DNA of 64,000 bases from Aureimonas sp. AU22 (GCF_001463745.1 NZ_BBWJ01000035.1:22548-86547); one strand, 5' to 3'; positions 25,538 to 35,954 are shown, counted from the first letter of the stretch. The notes: generated by a model from the sequence alone, not told the origin. Made by a program: numbers and translations.

Positions 25538-26221
25538 ATGGCTCACCCGTCTTGGGCGCGTATCAGACCGCGGTGGCTGACGCGCGCGCTGATCCTGCGG
25601 TCGGTGCCGGTCGGCATCGTGATCCTTGCCGGTGTCGTGGCGACGACATGGACGCACGCGCTCCTCGACGATCATCGCGATCTCGTCGTCCATACCTATC
25701 AGGTGATCGACGCCACCAAGGACGTTCTGATCGCGCTCGACGATGCCGAAACGGGCGAGCGCGGCTACCTGATCAGCGGCGATCGCCGGTTCCTCGACCC
25801 TTACGAGAAGGCTCTCGGGCGGCTGCAGCCGACGCGGGGTCAACTGCGCGCCCTCATCTCCGACAATCCCGATCAGATCGCGCGGACCGATCGTCTCGAC
25901 CAGCTGATCGACACCAAGCTCGGCGAGATCGCGGAGTCCGTGGTGCTGTATGATCGCGATGGGTTTCCGGCGGCCCGGGCGCAGGCCGTCGCCATGATGG
26001 AACGCGCGACCATGGACGAGATCCGCCGGGTCGTCGGCGAGATCACCGAGACGGAAAAGTCGCTGCTTGCGAGGCGCGACGCACTGGTGGACCGCGACGA
26101 GAACCGTGTGAGGATCGTCGCGCTGTGCATCGCGCTGGCCTCGCTCGTGGTGCGCACGGCGGTCGAGGTGCATCTCGCCCGGCGGGAGCGCCGCATGCGC
26201 CGGGCGGCGGAGCTCACCTGA
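25538..26221 (+). CDS. Orphan CHASE3-domain membrane protein
   Basis: A 227-residue inner-membrane protein. Helix 1 (about residues 15-37) is followed by an extracytoplasmic CHASE3 sensor domain with the characteristic DAETGERGYLISGD and DPYE motifs near residues 68-90. Helix 2 (about 190-212) leads to only ~15 basic residues in the cytoplasm. CHASE3 normally feeds a histidine kinase, adenylate or diguanylate cyclase; none follows here. Start ATG 25538 has GCAGGAGG upstream; the frame is open further upstream but overlaps the peroxiredoxin gene. The signal sensed and the partner are unknown. Confidence 0.78.
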   Translation: MAHPSWARIRPRWLTRALILRSVPVGIVILAGVVATTWTHALLDDHRDLVVHTYQVIDATKDVLIALDDAETGERGYLISGDRRFLDPYEKALGRLQPTRGQLRALISDNPDQIARTDRLDQLIDTKLGEIAESVVLYDRDGFPAARAQAVAMMERATMDEIRRVVGEITETEKSLLARRDALVDRDENRVRIVALCIALASLVVRTAVEVHLARRERRMRRAAELT

Positions 26222-26230
26222 GGCAACGGG

Positions 26231-26905
26231 TCAGCCGAGGTGGTCGCGCACCTTGCGGAAGACGTCCTCGAACATCGGCGTCGTGAGAACGCCGGTGTTC
26301 GTGTTGTAGCGCGAGCAGTGATAGCTGGACACGACACGCAGTCCCCCAAGATCGTGCTCGCCGCCGTGCCGGAAGGGGGCGTCCTTCAGCCGGACGCCGA
26401 GCGCCCGCAGCGTCGAGTCGTGCGCGATGCGGCCGAGCGTCACAAGCGCGCGCAGGTGCGGCAGCGCCGTCAGCGTCGGGGCGAGGAAGCGGCGGCAGGT
26501 GTTGATCTCGGGGCCGGTCGGCTTGTTCTCGGGCGGCACGCAACGCACGGCGTTGGTGATCGCCGCGCCGACGAGCTGAAGGCTGTCGTCCGGCCGCGCC
26601 TCGAATTCGCCGGCGGCAAAGCCGAACTTCTTGAGCGTGGCGTAGAGGAGGTCGCCGGCGTAGTCGCCCGTGAACGGACGGCCCGTCCGGTTGGCGCCGC
26701 GCACACCGGGCGCGAGACCGACGACGAGGAGTTCCACCGTCTCCGCGCCGGCCCGCGGCAGGAACGTGTCCACCGGCGCGTTGTACCAGCCGGGCTCCTT
26801 GGCACGCCACTCGTGCCGGAAGGCGGCAAGCCTCGGGCAGAGCGGGCAGTCCTCCGGCGGCGTGGCGTCCGGAAGGGGCGGGGAGTGCTTGGGGGCCGAG
26901 CTCAC
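26231..26905 (-). CDS. Uracil-DNA glycosylase, family 5 (UDGb-like)
   Basis: A 224-residue family 5 glycosylase that removes uracil, and in relatives hypoxanthine or other deaminated bases, from DNA. Motif A is GLAPG (63-67) followed by [13 protein letters not shown]; the C-terminal motif is HCSRYN (196-201). Four cysteines for a 4Fe-4S cluster are at 20 and 23 (CPLC), 122 and 137. Its start codon GTG (26905) overlaps the stop of the NYN gene as GTGA, so the two are translationally coupled. Confidence 0.88.
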   Translation of the reverse strand: MSSAPKHSPPLPDATPPEDCPLCPRLAAFRHEWRAKEPGWYNAPVDTFLPRAGAETVELLVVGLAPGVRGANRTGRPFTGDYAGDLLYATLKKFGFAAGEFEARPDDSLQLVGAAITNAVRCVPPENKPTGPEINTCRRFLAPTLTALPHLRALVTLGRIAHDSTLRALGVRLKDAPFRHGGEHDLGGLRVVSSYHCSRYNTNTGVLTTPMFEDVFRKVRDHLG

Positions 26906-27498
26906 GCCTCGTTCTCGTCCGGCGCGTCGGTCTCGGCCTCCGCACGCCGCGCGAGGCGCGCGTCGCGCTCGGCCTGGCTGCGGCCGATCTCCGGCTGCAG
27001 CGTGCGCAGGTCGATGAAGTGGTCGGCCTGGCGGCGCAGGTCGTCGGCGATCATCGGCGGCTGCGTGGACAGCGTCGAAACGACGGAAACCTTGCGTCCC
27101 TTCCGCTGCAGCGCCTCGACCAGCGAGCGGAAGTCGCCGTCGCCCGAGAAGAGCACGAAATGGTCCACTGTGTCGGCAAGCTCCAGCGCATCGACCGCGA
27201 GCTCGATGTCCATGTTGCCCTTGATCCGACGGCGGCCGAGCTGGTCGGTGAACTCCTTGGCGGGCTTGGTCACGACCCGGTAGCCGTTGTAGTCGAGCCA
27301 ATCGACGAGCGGGCGGATGGACGAGTATTCCTGATCCTCGATCAAGGCCGTGTAGTAGTAGGCGCGCAGGAGATAACCCCGCTTCCCGAAGGCCGCGAGC
27401 AGCTTCTTGTAGTCGATGTCGAAGGCGAGGGCTCGGGAGGCGGCGTAGAGATTGGCGCCGTCGATGAAGAGGGCGATCTTCTCGCGGGTATCGAACAT
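26902..27498 (-). CDS. NYN-domain (LabA/DUF88) putative ribonuclease
   Basis: A 198-residue PIN-like NYN-domain protein. The acidic active-site residues are in [10 protein letters not shown] (Asp14), [13 protein letters not shown] and LFSGDGDF. Such proteins are metal-dependent nucleases thought to act on RNA. Start ATG 27498 (MFDTREKI) was chosen from family length; the frame is open upstream to 27561. The basic, Arg/Ala-rich C terminus ends in the overlapping UDG start. It lies upstream of and divergent from rpoZ, a frequent neighbour in Rhizobiales. Confidence 0.85.
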   Translation of the reverse strand: MFDTREKIALFIDGANLYAASRALAFDIDYKKLLAAFGKRGYLLRAYYYTALIEDQEYSSIRPLVDWLDYNGYRVVTKPAKEFTDQLGRRRIKGNMDIELAVDALELADTVDHFVLFSGDGDFRSLVEALQRKGRKVSVVSTLSTQPPMIADDLRRQADHFIDLRTLQPEIGRSQAERDARLARRAEAETDAPDENEA

Positions 27499-27717
27499 GG
27501 GAAACCTTCGGGGCGTGAGGCGAGGGCCGGGCCGCAAGGGGCCTTCCTGCGGGGGGATCATAGGCCCGCAGCGGATCGAAGGCCAGTTTCGACACCTTGC
27601 CCGGCGGCGCGCGAACGGTGGATCGCAGCGTCAAGCGCGGCTGCCCCCTTGTGCTGTCTATGTCAAGGGGTTACACGGACGCTTCAGCTTACTGCGTCCG
27701 TTCCCAAGGAGACAGGC

Positions 27718-28134
27718 ATGGCCCGCGTCACCGTAGAAGATTGCGTCGATAAGGTCGAGAACCGGTTCGAGCTCGTCCTGCTCGCCAGCCACCGGGCCCG
27801 CCAGATCGCGCAGGGCCAGCCGATCACGGTGGACCGCGACAACGACAAGAATCCCGTCGTCGCGCTTCGCGAGATCGCCGACGAGACCCTGTCGCCCGAC
27901 GACCTGAAGGAAGACCTCATCCATTCGCTGCAGAAGCATGTCGAGGTGGACGAGCCCGAGCCGCAGGCGCCCGTCGCCGGCGCGATCACCGAGACGGCCG
28001 CGGACGGCACGAGCGCCGCCGCGCCGACGGCCTCGGACGACGACGACAACATCGCCTTCGACCGCATGTCGGAGGACGACCTCCTGGCCGGCATCGAGGG
28101 ACTTATCCCGCCGGAAAAGAACGACGATTTCTGA
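27718..28134 (+). CDS. rpoZ: RNA polymerase omega subunit
   Basis: A 138-residue omega subunit that wraps the beta-prime C terminus and helps RNA polymerase assemble. The N terminus MARVTVEDC keeps the MAR motif that, in E. coli, forms part of ppGpp site 1. Conserved [17 protein letters not shown] follows. The acidic C-terminal tail ([23 protein letters not shown]) is typical of alphaproteobacteria. The ATG at 27718 has AAGGAGA before it. A terminator separates it from rsh. Confidence 0.95.
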   Translation: MARVTVEDCVDKVENRFELVLLASHRARQIAQGQPITVDRDNDKNPVVALREIADETLSPDDLKEDLIHSLQKHVEVDEPEPQAPVAGAITETAADGTSAAAPTASDDDDNIAFDRMSEDDLLAGIEGLIPPEKNDDF

Positions 28135-28188
28135 TCCGGGCGACGCGTTGGGCCTTTCGGTTCTACCGCATTGCAACCTATATTGAAG

Positions 28189-28220
28189 GGGCGCCCGACG
28201 GATCGTCGGGCGCCCTTTTT
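28189..28220 (+). terminator. rpoZ terminator
   Basis: Perfect 11-bp GC stem GGGCGCCCGAC (28189-28199) with GTCGGGCGCCC (28205-28215), a five-base loop and five T residues (28216-28220). It sits 55 bases after rpoZ and 30 before the rsh start, so rsh may have partly separate control. Confidence 0.88.
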
Positions 28221-28249
28221 CCTTGTGCGCACGGACCAGGCATTCAGGC

Positions 28250-30445
28250 ATGATGCGACAGTATGAACTCGTCGAGCGGGTCGCGGCCTACAAGCCGAAC
28301 CTCGATGAAGGTCTTCTGAACCGCGCTTATGTCTATGCGATGCAGAAGCACGGCGCGCAGAAGCGCGTGAACGGCGACCCATACTTCTCGCATCCGCTGG
28401 AAGTCGCCGCGATCCTGACGGAGCTGCATCTCGACGAGGCGACGATCGCCACCGCCCTCCTGCACGACACGATCGAGGACACGGACGCCACCCGCAAGGA
28501 ACTCGACCATCTCTTCGGCCAGAAGATCGGCGCGCTCGTAGAGGGCCTGACCAAGATCCGACGCCTCGACCTCGTGTCGCGCAAGACGGCGCAGGCCGAG
28601 AACCTGCGCAAGCTCCTGCTCGCCATCGCCGACGACATCCGCGTTCTCCTCGTCAAGCTCGCAGATCGCCTGCACAACATGCGCACGCTTCAGCACATGA
28701 AGCCGGAGAAGCGGGCGCGCATCGCCGAGGAGACGATGGAGATCTATGCGCCGCTCGCCGGGCGCATGGGCATGCACGACATGCGCGAGGAGCTGGAGAC
28801 GCTGTCGTTCCAGTATCTCAACGCCGAGGCTTTCGCCACCGTCACCGAGCGCCTTGCCGAGCTGCGCGAGCGGCACGCCGACACGATCGCCCAGATCGAG
28901 GAGACGCTGACCGCGCGGCTGAAGGACAAGGGGATCGTCGCGACCGTTTCCGGGCGGCAGAAGAAGCCCTATTCGGTCTTCAACAAGATGCAGCGCAAGG
29001 CGCTCTCGCTGGAGCAGCTGTCCGACATCTTCGGCTTCCGCGTGATCGTGGCCGACGAGGAGGACTGCTACCGCACGCTCGGCATCGTCCATCGAACCTG
29101 GCCGCTCGTTCCGGGGCGCTTCAAGGACTACGTCTCGATCCCCAAGCAGAACGGCTACCGTTCGATCCACACCACGATCGTCGGCCCGTCGCGCCAGCGT
29201 GTCGAACTCCAGATCCGCACGCGCTCAATGCATCAGGTCAACGAGTACGGCATCGCGGCGCACGAGCTCTACAAGGACGGGCAGGTCGCCCTGTCGACGG
29301 AGTCGGAGGCCTATTCCTGGCTTCGGCGCACGATCGAGATGCTCTCGGAAGGCGACACGCCGGAGGAGTTCCTCGAGAACACCAAGCTCGAACTCTTCCA
29401 GGACCAGGTCTTCTGCTTCACGCCGAAGGGCCGGCTGATCGCCCTGCCGCGCGGGGCGACGCCGATCGATTTCGCCTACGCCGTCCACACCGATGTCGGC
29501 GACACCTGCGTCGGCTGCAAGATCGACGGGCGCATCATGCCGGTGGTGACGGAGCTCACCAACGGCGACGAGGTGGAGATCATCCGCTCCAAGGCCGCGA
29601 CACCCCCGCCGGCCTGGGAAAGCGTCGCGGTCACCGGCAAGGCCCGCTCGGCGATCCGGCGCGCCGCGCGCAATGCCATCCGCAAGCAGTATTGCGGCCT
29701 CGGCCAGCAGATCCTCGAGCGCACCTTCCACCGCGCCGGCAAGACCTTCACGCGCGACGGGCTGAAGCCTTACTTGAGCAAGGTCGGCTTCCGCGAACTC
29801 GAGGACGCGCTGGCGGCGGTCGGGCGCGGCGAGCTGTCCTCGGCCGACGTCTTCCGTGCCGTGCATCCCGACTTCCAGGACAGTCGCGCCGCCAAGGGCG
29901 CGCTTCACGCCGAAAAGGACGGGTGGTTCAACATCCGCTCGGCCATCGGCCTCGTGTTCCGCGTGCCGGAGGAGATCGGCGACGACGCGAGCCTGGTGCA
30001 GCTTCCCATCCGGGGCGCGGTGGGCGACCTGCCGGTGCGCTTCGGTCCGGACGGCGCCGTGCCGGGCGACCGGATCGTCGGCATCTTCGAAGCGGGCCGG
30101 GGCATCACGATCTATCCGATCCAGTCGCCCGCGCTGACCGCCTTCGACGATTCGCCGAACCGCTGGATCGACGTGCGCTGGGATCTCGACGCCGAGATGA
30201 CGACGCGTTTTCCCGCCAAGATCCAGGTCGCGGCGTTGAACGAGCCGGGAACGCTGGCCGAGATCGCCGAGACGATCGCGCTCAACGACGCCAATATCCA
30301 CAACCTTTCCATGACCTCGACCGCACCGGACGTGACCACGATGGTGCTGGATCTGGAGGTCTGGGATCTCCAGCACCTCACGCGCACGCTCAATCAGTTG
30401 CGTGCGAAGTCTTGCGTCACCGATGTCATTCGTGTGAACGGCTGA
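28250..30445 (+). CDS. rsh: Bifunctional (p)ppGpp synthetase/hydrolase
   Basis: A 731-residue RSH protein that makes and degrades (p)ppGpp, the stringent-response alarmone. Domains in order: HD hydrolase (His72-Asp73 in LLHDTIEDT), synthetase (RFKD at 290-293, then NGYRSIHT), TGS ([21 protein letters not shown]), helical and C-terminal ACT. An RFKD motif marks bifunctional Rel/SpoT enzymes, as opposed to the ExDD of RelA. The start is ATG 28250 ([11 protein letters not shown]); an upstream start at 28223 lies close to the terminator. It is probably the only long RSH, as usual in this group. Confidence 0.95.
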   Translation: MMRQYELVERVAAYKPNLDEGLLNRAYVYAMQKHGAQKRVNGDPYFSHPLEVAAILTELHLDEATIATALLHDTIEDTDATRKELDHLFGQKIGALVEGLTKIRRLDLVSRKTAQAENLRKLLLAIADDIRVLLVKLADRLHNMRTLQHMKPEKRARIAEETMEIYAPLAGRMGMHDMREELETLSFQYLNAEAFATVTERLAELRERHADTIAQIEETLTARLKDKGIVATVSGRQKKPYSVFNKMQRKALSLEQLSDIFGFRVIVADEEDCYRTLGIVHRTWPLVPGRFKDYVSIPKQNGYRSIHTTIVGPSRQRVELQIRTRSMHQVNEYGIAAHELYKDGQVALSTESEAYSWLRRTIEMLSEGDTPEEFLENTKLELFQDQVFCFTPKGRLIALPRGATPIDFAYAVHTDVGDTCVGCKIDGRIMPVVTELTNGDEVEIIRSKAATPPPAWESVAVTGKARSAIRRAARNAIRKQYCGLGQQILERTFHRAGKTFTRDGLKPYLSKVGFRELEDALAAVGRGELSSADVFRAVHPDFQDSRAAKGALHAEKDGWFNIRSAIGLVFRVPEEIGDDASLVQLPIRGAVGDLPVRFGPDGAVPGDRIVGIFEAGRGITIYPIQSPALTAFDDSPNRWIDVRWDLDAEMTTRFPAKIQVAALNEPGTLAEIAETIALNDANIHNLSMTSTAPDVTTMVLDLEVWDLQHLTRTLNQLRAKSCVTDVIRVNG

Positions 30446-30483
30446 TCTCCGAAGGCCAACGCTTGCGGCAGGAACCGTCGGAC

Positions 30484-31062
30484 ATGCAGACCGAAGACGT
30501 CATCGAGATCTTTCGCAAGGCCGGCGCCTATCTCGAGGGGCACTTCATCCTGACCTCCGGACGCCGCAGCCCGGTCTTCCTGCAGAAGGCCCGCGTCTTC
30601 ATGTATCCGGCCTATACCGAGACGCTCTGCAAGGCGCTGGCCGAGAAGCTGCGGGCGGCGATCGAGGGGCCCATCGACTACATCGTCGGTCCCGCCGTCG
30701 GCGGTCTGATCCCCTCCTACGAAACCTCGCGCCATCTCGGCGCGCCGGCGATCTATGTCGAGCGCGAGAACGGCACGTTTCGCCTTCGCCGCTTCGAGAT
30801 CCCACGCGGCGCGCGCGTCGTGATCGTCGAGGACATCGTCACCACGGGCCTCTCGATCCGCGAGACGATCGAGTGTCTGCGGGAACTCGGCGCCGAGGTG
30901 CTGGCCGCCGGTTGCGTCGTGGACCGCTCGGCAGGAAAGGTCGATGTCGGCGTGCCGCTGGTGTCCCTGGCGCAATACGAGGTGCCGAGCTACGCGCCGG
31001 ACGAGCTGCCCCCCGAGCTTGCCGCAATTGCGCCCATCAAGCCGGGTAGCCGCTCGCTCTAG
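30484..31062 (+). CDS. pyrE: Orotate phosphoribosyltransferase
   Basis: A 192-residue enzyme that couples orotate to PRPP to form orotidine 5'-phosphate in pyrimidine synthesis. The PRPP-binding motif [13 protein letters not shown] is at residues 112-124. The catalytic-loop region [11 protein letters not shown] is near 93. It begins 38 bases after rsh and probably shares its transcript, the common order in Rhizobiales. Confidence 0.95.
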   Translation: MQTEDVIEIFRKAGAYLEGHFILTSGRRSPVFLQKARVFMYPAYTETLCKALAEKLRAAIEGPIDYIVGPAVGGLIPSYETSRHLGAPAIYVERENGTFRLRRFEIPRGARVVIVEDIVTTGLSIRETIECLRELGAEVLAAGCVVDRSAGKVDVGVPLVSLAQYEVPSYAPDELPPELAAIAPIKPGSRSL

Positions 31063-31140
31063 CATCGTCTCAGCAGGGCGGAGCCTGGGAGAACCCACCC
31101 GGCTCGCCTCGCGTTCGCCGCACCCAGGAACCGCAGGTCC

Positions 31141-31704
31141 ATGCTCTTCAGGCGTCGCCAGCCCGAAACCCTAGCGCAGAAGCTGCGGGCGGCGCTTTGG
31201 CCACGCCGCTCCTGGCGGCGCTCGCTCCTCTACATGAAAAAACGGGTCCTGCGCCTTCGCGCGACGCCCCATGCGATCGCGGCCGGCGTCGCGGCCGGCG
31301 TCTTCGCCACCTTCACGCCGCTCATCGGCTTCCACTTCATCATGGCCTTCGTGATCGCCTACCTGATCCGCGGCAGCCTGCCGGCGGCAGCGCTCGGCTG
31401 CCTCATCGGCAATCCGTTGACCTATCCGTTGATCTGGGGCGCGACCTATGAAACGGGGCGCTTCCTCCTCGCCGCCGAAATCCCGGACGGGAAGGCGCCG
31501 GAAAGCCTCGGGGCGGCGCTCGCCCATGGCGACATCGCGGCGATCTGGGCGCCCTACCTCAAGCCCATGCTCGTCGGCTCGATCCCTCTCGGCCTCTTCT
31601 TCTCCCTCGTTTCCTACGCGCTGGTGCTCGTCGGGGTGCGCAGCTTCCAGGCCGCGCGGGCCCACAAGGCAGCCGGCGCCCCCGCCGTGGAGCCCGCCCC
31701 ATGA
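31141..31704 (+). CDS. DUF2062 membrane protein
   Basis: A 187-residue inner-membrane protein with three hydrophobic segments. The family motif is [20 protein letters not shown], then the helix MAFVIAYLI and [13 protein letters not shown]2062 proteins have no settled function; this one is conserved between pyrE and acpS in many Rhizobiales. It overlaps acpS by four bases (ATGA). The N terminus is strongly basic and probably cytoplasmic. Confidence 0.82.
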   Translation: MLFRRRQPETLAQKLRAALWPRRSWRRSLLYMKKRVLRLRATPHAIAAGVAAGVFATFTPLIGFHFIMAFVIAYLIRGSLPAAALGCLIGNPLTYPLIWGATYETGRFLLAAEIPDGKAPESLGAALAHGDIAAIWAPYLKPMLVGSIPLGLFFSLVSYALVLVGVRSFQAARAHKAAGAPAVEPAP

Positions 31705-32105
31705 TCGTCGGCATCGGCAGCGACCTCATCGACATCCGGCGCATCGAAAAGACGCTCGAGCGGCACGGGACGCGCTTCCTCGACCGCGTCTATACGCCTG
31801 TCGAGCGCGCCAAGTCCGATCGCCGCAACCAGCGCGCGGCCTCCTACGCGAAGCGCTTCGCCGCCAAGGAAGCCTGCGCCAAGGCGCTCGGCACCGGTCT
31901 CTCGCAGGGCGTGTTCTGGCGCGACATGGGCGTCGTCAACCTGCCCGGCGGAAAGCCGACCATGGCGCTGACCAACGGCGCCGCCGAACGCCTTGCCGCC
32001 CTCGTACCCGCCGGCCACCGGCCGGTCGTGCACGTCACCATCACCGACGACTTTCCGCTGGCCCAGGCCTTCGTGATCATCGAAGCGCTGCCCGACGAGG
32101 GCTGA
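31701..32105 (+). CDS. acpS: Holo-[acyl-carrier-protein] synthase
   Basis: A 134-residue phosphopantetheinyl transferase that moves 4'-phosphopantetheine from CoA onto acyl carrier protein. The conserved Asp8 (GIGSDLIDI) and the Glu in [12 protein letters not shown] bind Mg2+. The last motif [16 protein letters not shown] is present. Its ATG overlaps the DUF2062 stop, and lepB follows after 90 bases. Confidence 0.95.
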   Translation: MIVGIGSDLIDIRRIEKTLERHGTRFLDRVYTPVERAKSDRRNQRAASYAKRFAAKEACAKALGTGLSQGVFWRDMGVVNLPGGKPTMALTNGAAERLAALVPAGHRPVVHVTITDDFPLAQAFVIIEALPDEG

Positions 32106-32195
32106 CGGGCCGAGCCCGTTGCCCAAACCTGAACAAGACATTACTAGAGCCCAGTGCGGCCAAGGGCGCGCACGGCAATCGGGAACGAAAAGCGC

Positions 32196-32930
32196 ATGGT
32201 CGATCGCGCCGTCAGCAAGGACAAGGGTGGCTTCGGGGAGACGGTGAAGGTCGTCGTCCAGGCGCTGCTGCTCGCGCTGGTCATCCGCACCTTCCTGTTC
32301 CAGCCCTTCTCGATCCCGTCGGGATCGATGATGCCGACGCTGCTGATCGGGGACTATCTCTTCGTCTCCAAGTGGTCCTACGGCTTCTCGAAATACTCGT
32401 TTCCGTTCTCGCCCGACCTCTACGACGGGCGCATCCTGGCTTCGAGCCCCGAGCGCGGCGACATCATCGTCTTCCGCAAGCCGAACGAGGTTCAGACCGA
32501 CTACATCAAGCGCCTCGTCGGGCTGCCGGGCGACCGCGTCCAGATGCGCGACGGCGTCCTCTACATCAACGGCCAAGCCGTGCCGAAGGAGCCGGACGGC
32601 TTCTTCACGACCGAGTCGGGCGCCCAGATCCCGAAGTACCGCGAGACCCTGCCCAACGGCGTGACCTACGACACGCTCGACGCCGAGCCCAATTCCGTGG
32701 GCGACAACACGCGCGAGTTCGTGGTGCCGGCCGACCATTACTTCATGATGGGCGACAACCGGGACAACTCGCTCGATTCGCGCTTCGACGTCGGCTACGT
32801 GCCGTTCGAGAACCTCGTCGGCAAGGCGCAGGTGATCTTTTTCTCGATGGAGAACGACGCGTCGCCGCTCGAAGTCTGGGAGTGGCCGTCCAGCCTGCGG
32901 CCGAGCCGTATCCTCACATGGCTCGGGTAA
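32196..32930 (+). CDS. lepB: Signal peptidase I
   Basis: A 244-residue inner-membrane protease that removes signal peptides after Sec or Tat export. One N-terminal helix is followed by catalytic Ser44 (PSGSMMP) and general-base Lys105 (YIKRLVGLPGD). The C-terminal box GDNRDNSLDSR is present. ATG 32196 gives the expected N terminus; the frame continues upstream to 32154. It overlaps rnc by 13 bases. Confidence 0.94.
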   Translation: MVDRAVSKDKGGFGETVKVVVQALLLALVIRTFLFQPFSIPSGSMMPTLLIGDYLFVSKWSYGFSKYSFPFSPDLYDGRILASSPERGDIIVFRKPNEVQTDYIKRLVGLPGDRVQMRDGVLYINGQAVPKEPDGFFTTESGAQIPKYRETLPNGVTYDTLDAEPNSVGDNTREFVVPADHYFMMGDNRDNSLDSRFDVGYVPFENLVGKAQVIFFSMENDASPLEVWEWPSSLRPSRILTWLG

Positions 32931-33631
32931 AGGGCGGCACCGAGGCTCTGGTGCGGCTCGAGCTGCGGCTCGGCCTGAAGTTCACTGATCGCGCGCGCCT
33001 GGAGCGCGCGCTCACCCATTCCAGCCTGAAGCGCTCCGCGAGCGACGCCAGCTACGAGCGGCTGGAGTTTCTCGGCGATCGCGTGCTCGGTCTCGTGATC
33101 GCGCAGAAACTCTTCGAGACGCATCCGAAATCCGACGAGGGCGATCTGTCGCTGCGGCTGAACACGCTCGTCAGCGCCCAGACCTGCGCGGTGGTCGCCG
33201 ACGAGATGGGCTTGCCCGAGTTCATCCGTCACGGCTCCGACCTCAAGCGCGCGGCGGCCGGCAAGAACCGCTCGATCCGTGCCGACGTCGTCGAGGCGCT
33301 GATCGCCGCGATCTACCTGGAACACGGGTTGGAGGTGGCGCGCGACTTCGTGCTCGAGCGGTGGGCGCCCCACCTGTCGGGTTCCCAGGTCGCGCGCCGC
33401 GACCCGAAGACCGAGCTGCAGGAATGGGCGCACAAGCGTGCGGGCGCACCGCCCGCCTACGAGCTGCTCGACCGTTCCGGACCCGACCACGAGCCTGTCT
33501 TCACGGTGCGTGCCGCGATCGAGGGCGTCGCACCCGCCGAAGGGCGAGGCCCTTCGAAACGCGTCGCCGAACAGCGGGCCGCCGAAGCGATTCTCGTGCG
33601 CGAGGGCGTGTGGGAGCCGGAAGAGGCATGA
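32918..33631 (+). CDS. rnc: Ribonuclease III
   Basis: A 237-residue double-stranded RNA endonuclease for rRNA and mRNA processing. The signature ERLEFLGDRVL is at 47-57 (Glu50, Asp54), and the second acidic pair Asp123 and Glu126 is in RADVVEALIA. The C-terminal dsRNA-binding domain follows from about residue 163. The start overlaps lepB by 13 bases, indicating one operon. Confidence 0.95.
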   Translation: MARVKGGTEALVRLELRLGLKFTDRARLERALTHSSLKRSASDASYERLEFLGDRVLGLVIAQKLFETHPKSDEGDLSLRLNTLVSAQTCAVVADEMGLPEFIRHGSDLKRAAAGKNRSIRADVVEALIAAIYLEHGLEVARDFVLERWAPHLSGSQVARRDPKTELQEWAHKRAGAPPAYELLDRSGPDHEPVFTVRAAIEGVAPAEGRGPSKRVAEQRAAEAILVREGVWEPEEA

Positions 33632-33707
33632 CCCGCGCAGCGCACACCGTTATCCAGCGCGTATCCCCGCGCCCAGACCAGCGAGTTTCCCATTGACCGA
33701 CAACGAG

Positions 33708-34640
33708 ATGACGCCCGAGACCGAGGATCAGACGGCCGAACCCCAGGGGCCGACGCGGTCGGGCTTCGTCGCGCTGCTCGGCGCCCCCAATGCCGGCAAG
33801 TCGACGCTCGTCAACCAGCTCGTCGGCACGAAGGTCTCGATCGTCACCCACAAGGTGCAGACGACGCGCGCTCTCGTGCGCGGCATCGCCACGCGTGATC
33901 GCACGCAGATCGTCTTCGTCGACACGCCCGGCGTCTTCAACCCGAAGCGCCGGCTCGACCGCGCCATGGTGAAGACCGCCTGGGGCGGCGCCAAGGACGC
34001 CGACATCGTGCTGCCGATCATCGACGCCGACCGGGGCGTCAACGAGGAGGTCGAGGCGATTCTGGGTCGCCTCGCCGAGGTGACGCAGCCGAAGGTGCTC
34101 CTCCTCAACAAGGTGGATCGCATCAAGCGGGACAGGCTCCTTGGGCTGACGCAGGAGATCACCGCCAAGGCAGAGTTCGAGCGCGTCTTCATGATCTCGG
34201 CGCTGACCGGTTCGGGCTGCGACGACCTCATGGACTTCCTCGCCCAGAGGCTGCCGGAAGGCCCCTGGTACTACCCGGAGGACCAGATCTCCGACCTGCC
34301 GCTGCGCCAGCTCGCGGCCGAGATCACGCGCGAAAAGCTCTACCTGCGCCTCCACCAGGAGTTGCCCTATTCCTCCACCGTCGAGACCGAGCTCTGGGAG
34401 CAGAAGCCGGACGGGTCGGTGCGGATCGAGCAGACGATCTACGTCGAGCGCGACAGCCAGAAGGCCATCGTCCTCGGCCACAAGGGCGAGACGATCAAGG
34501 CGATCGGCTCGGCCGCCCGCAAGGAGATCACCGAGGCCGCCGAGCAGAAGGTGCATCTTTTCCTGTTCGTGAAGGTGCGCGAGAACTGGGGCGACGACCC
34601 CGAGCGCTATCGCGAGATGGGCCTCGACTTCCACAGCTGA
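33708..34640 (+). CDS. era: GTPase Era
   Basis: A 310-residue GTPase needed for maturation of 16S rRNA and 30S subunits. The G1 loop GAPNAGKST is at 25-33, G3 is VDTPGVF and G4 is LNKVD. The C-terminal KH domain carries the [12 protein letters not shown] loop that binds the 3' end of 16S rRNA. I used ATG 33708; an in-frame TTG at 33693 would add five residues. It follows rnc in the conserved order. Confidence 0.95.
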   Translation: MTPETEDQTAEPQGPTRSGFVALLGAPNAGKSTLVNQLVGTKVSIVTHKVQTTRALVRGIATRDRTQIVFVDTPGVFNPKRRLDRAMVKTAWGGAKDADIVLPIIDADRGVNEEVEAILGRLAEVTQPKVLLLNKVDRIKRDRLLGLTQEITAKAEFERVFMISALTGSGCDDLMDFLAQRLPEGPWYYPEDQISDLPLRQLAAEITREKLYLRLHQELPYSSTVETELWEQKPDGSVRIEQTIYVERDSQKAIVLGHKGETIKAIGSAARKEITEAAEQKVHLFLFVKVRENWGDDPERYREMGLDFHS

Positions 34641-34711
34641 AAGCGTGCGGACGAGCCGCCGCGTGCCTATATCAGGGGTCTGCCGCAACCCGAACGGACC
34701 CCTGGCTCTCC

Positions 34712-35461
34712 ATGGAATGGCGTGAAGAAGGCATCGTCCTCGGCGTGCGCCGCCAGGGGGAGACGAGCGTCGTCGCCGAGGTGATGACGCGCAGCCGCGG
34801 CCGCCATCTCGGTCTCATTCGCGGTGGCCGCTCGCGCCGGCTTCAGCCCGTGCTCCAGCCCGGCAACACGATCGATGTGACGTGGCGGGCGCGGCTCGAC
34901 GAGCATCTCGGCTTCATGACGGTGGAGCCCGTGGCGCTCCGCGCCGCGCGGCTGATGGAGAATGCCGTCGGCCTCTACGGCATCCAGCTACTCGCGGCGC
35001 ATCTGCGCCTGCTGCCGGAGCGCGACGCCCATCCGCGCCTCTTCGACACGCTGGCCTTGATCGTCGAGCATCTCGACGATCCCGTGGCGGCCGGCGCTTT
35101 GATCCTTCGGTTCGAAATCGCGCTTCTGGAGGAGCTGGGCTTCGGCCTCGACCTCGAGACCTGCGCGGCTTCGGGCGCGCGCGAGGATCTGGTCTACGTG
35201 TCGCCGAAATCCGGCCGCGCCGTCAGCCGGGAAGCCGGCGAGCCCTGGCGCGACAAGCTGTTGCCGCTGCCCGCCTTCCTCAAGGGCGGCGATGCCGCGC
35301 CCGGCTCGACCGACGTGGCGGACGGGTTTCGTATGACCGGCTTCTTCCTCGCCCGCCACGTCTGGGAACCCCGTGCCTTGAAGGAACCGGATGCCAGGCT
35401 TGGCACGCTCGGCGTGATCGCGCGCTCTACCGCATTGCCTAGAGCTTCAACGGCAGAATGA
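34712..35461 (+). CDS. recO: DNA repair protein RecO
   Basis: A 249-residue recombination mediator that, with RecR, loads RecA on SSB-coated single-stranded DNA. The N-terminal OB fold ([20 protein letters not shown]) is followed by the helical domain. The usual zinc-finger cysteines are largely absent (only one, in LETCAASG), as in many alphaproteobacterial RecO. Its last 23 bases overlap the 3' end of the convergent phosphatase gene. Confidence 0.92.
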   Translation: MEWREEGIVLGVRRQGETSVVAEVMTRSRGRHLGLIRGGRSRRLQPVLQPGNTIDVTWRARLDEHLGFMTVEPVALRAARLMENAVGLYGIQLLAAHLRLLPERDAHPRLFDTLALIVEHLDDPVAAGALILRFEIALLEELGFGLDLETCAASGAREDLVYVSPKSGRAVSREAGEPWRDKLLPLPAFLKGGDAAPGSTDVADGFRMTGFFLARHVWEPRALKEPDARLGTLGVIARSTALPRASTAE

Positions 35462-35954
35462 ACGGCGTGCCGGAGAAGGCGTCCGCACCGCGCCCGATCC
35501 CGGCGATGGCCTTCACCATGCGCCCGCCGCGCCCGAGCTTCTCGTCCGCCATGCTGACCAGAAGCGGGTTCGGGGTCGCCGAGGGAGCGCGGCGGCGAAG
35601 CTCCTGCGCGAGTGCGTCCTCGTCCAGCTTCGGGTTGATCGCGAGCGCCAGGATGTAGGCCGCCGCCGTGGAGCGGCTGATGCCGGCCCAGCAGTGCACC
35701 GCCAGCGGCTTGTCGCGGCTCCAGCGGTGGCCGAACTCCAGGAGCCGGTCGAGGTGATGGCTGGCGGGATGCGTCATGCCCTCCGCCGGCGCCGCGATGT
35801 CGTTCATCCCGAGGAACAGATGCCGCTCCGGCGCAATGGAGGAGGGGCGCTCGACCACCGTGTCGGCGTTGATCAGCGTCACCACGTCCTCAGCGCCGTG
35901 AGTGGCAACCGTGGCATGGAGATCGGCGAGCGAGGAGACGACGAGATAGCTCAT
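35439..35954 (-). CDS. Tyrosine-phosphatase-fold protein
   Basis: A 171-residue protein with the cysteine phosphatase loop C-x5-R (Cys88 to Arg94 in HCWAGISRS). Upstream Asp52 is a candidate general acid. Such proteins hydrolyse phosphotyrosine or other phosphate monoesters; the substrate is unknown. Its ATG (35954) overlaps the stop of the HD gene as ATGA, so they are translationally coupled. The 3' end overlaps recO by 23 bases tail to tail. Confidence 0.83.
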   Translation of the reverse strand: MSYLVVSSLADLHATVATHGAEDVVTLINADTVVERPSSIAPERHLFLGMNDIAAPAEGMTHPASHHLDRLLEFGHRWSRDKPLAVHCWAGISRSTAAAYILALAINPKLDEDALAQELRRRAPSATPNPLLVSMADEKLGRGGRMVKAIAGIGRGADAFSGTPFILPLKL

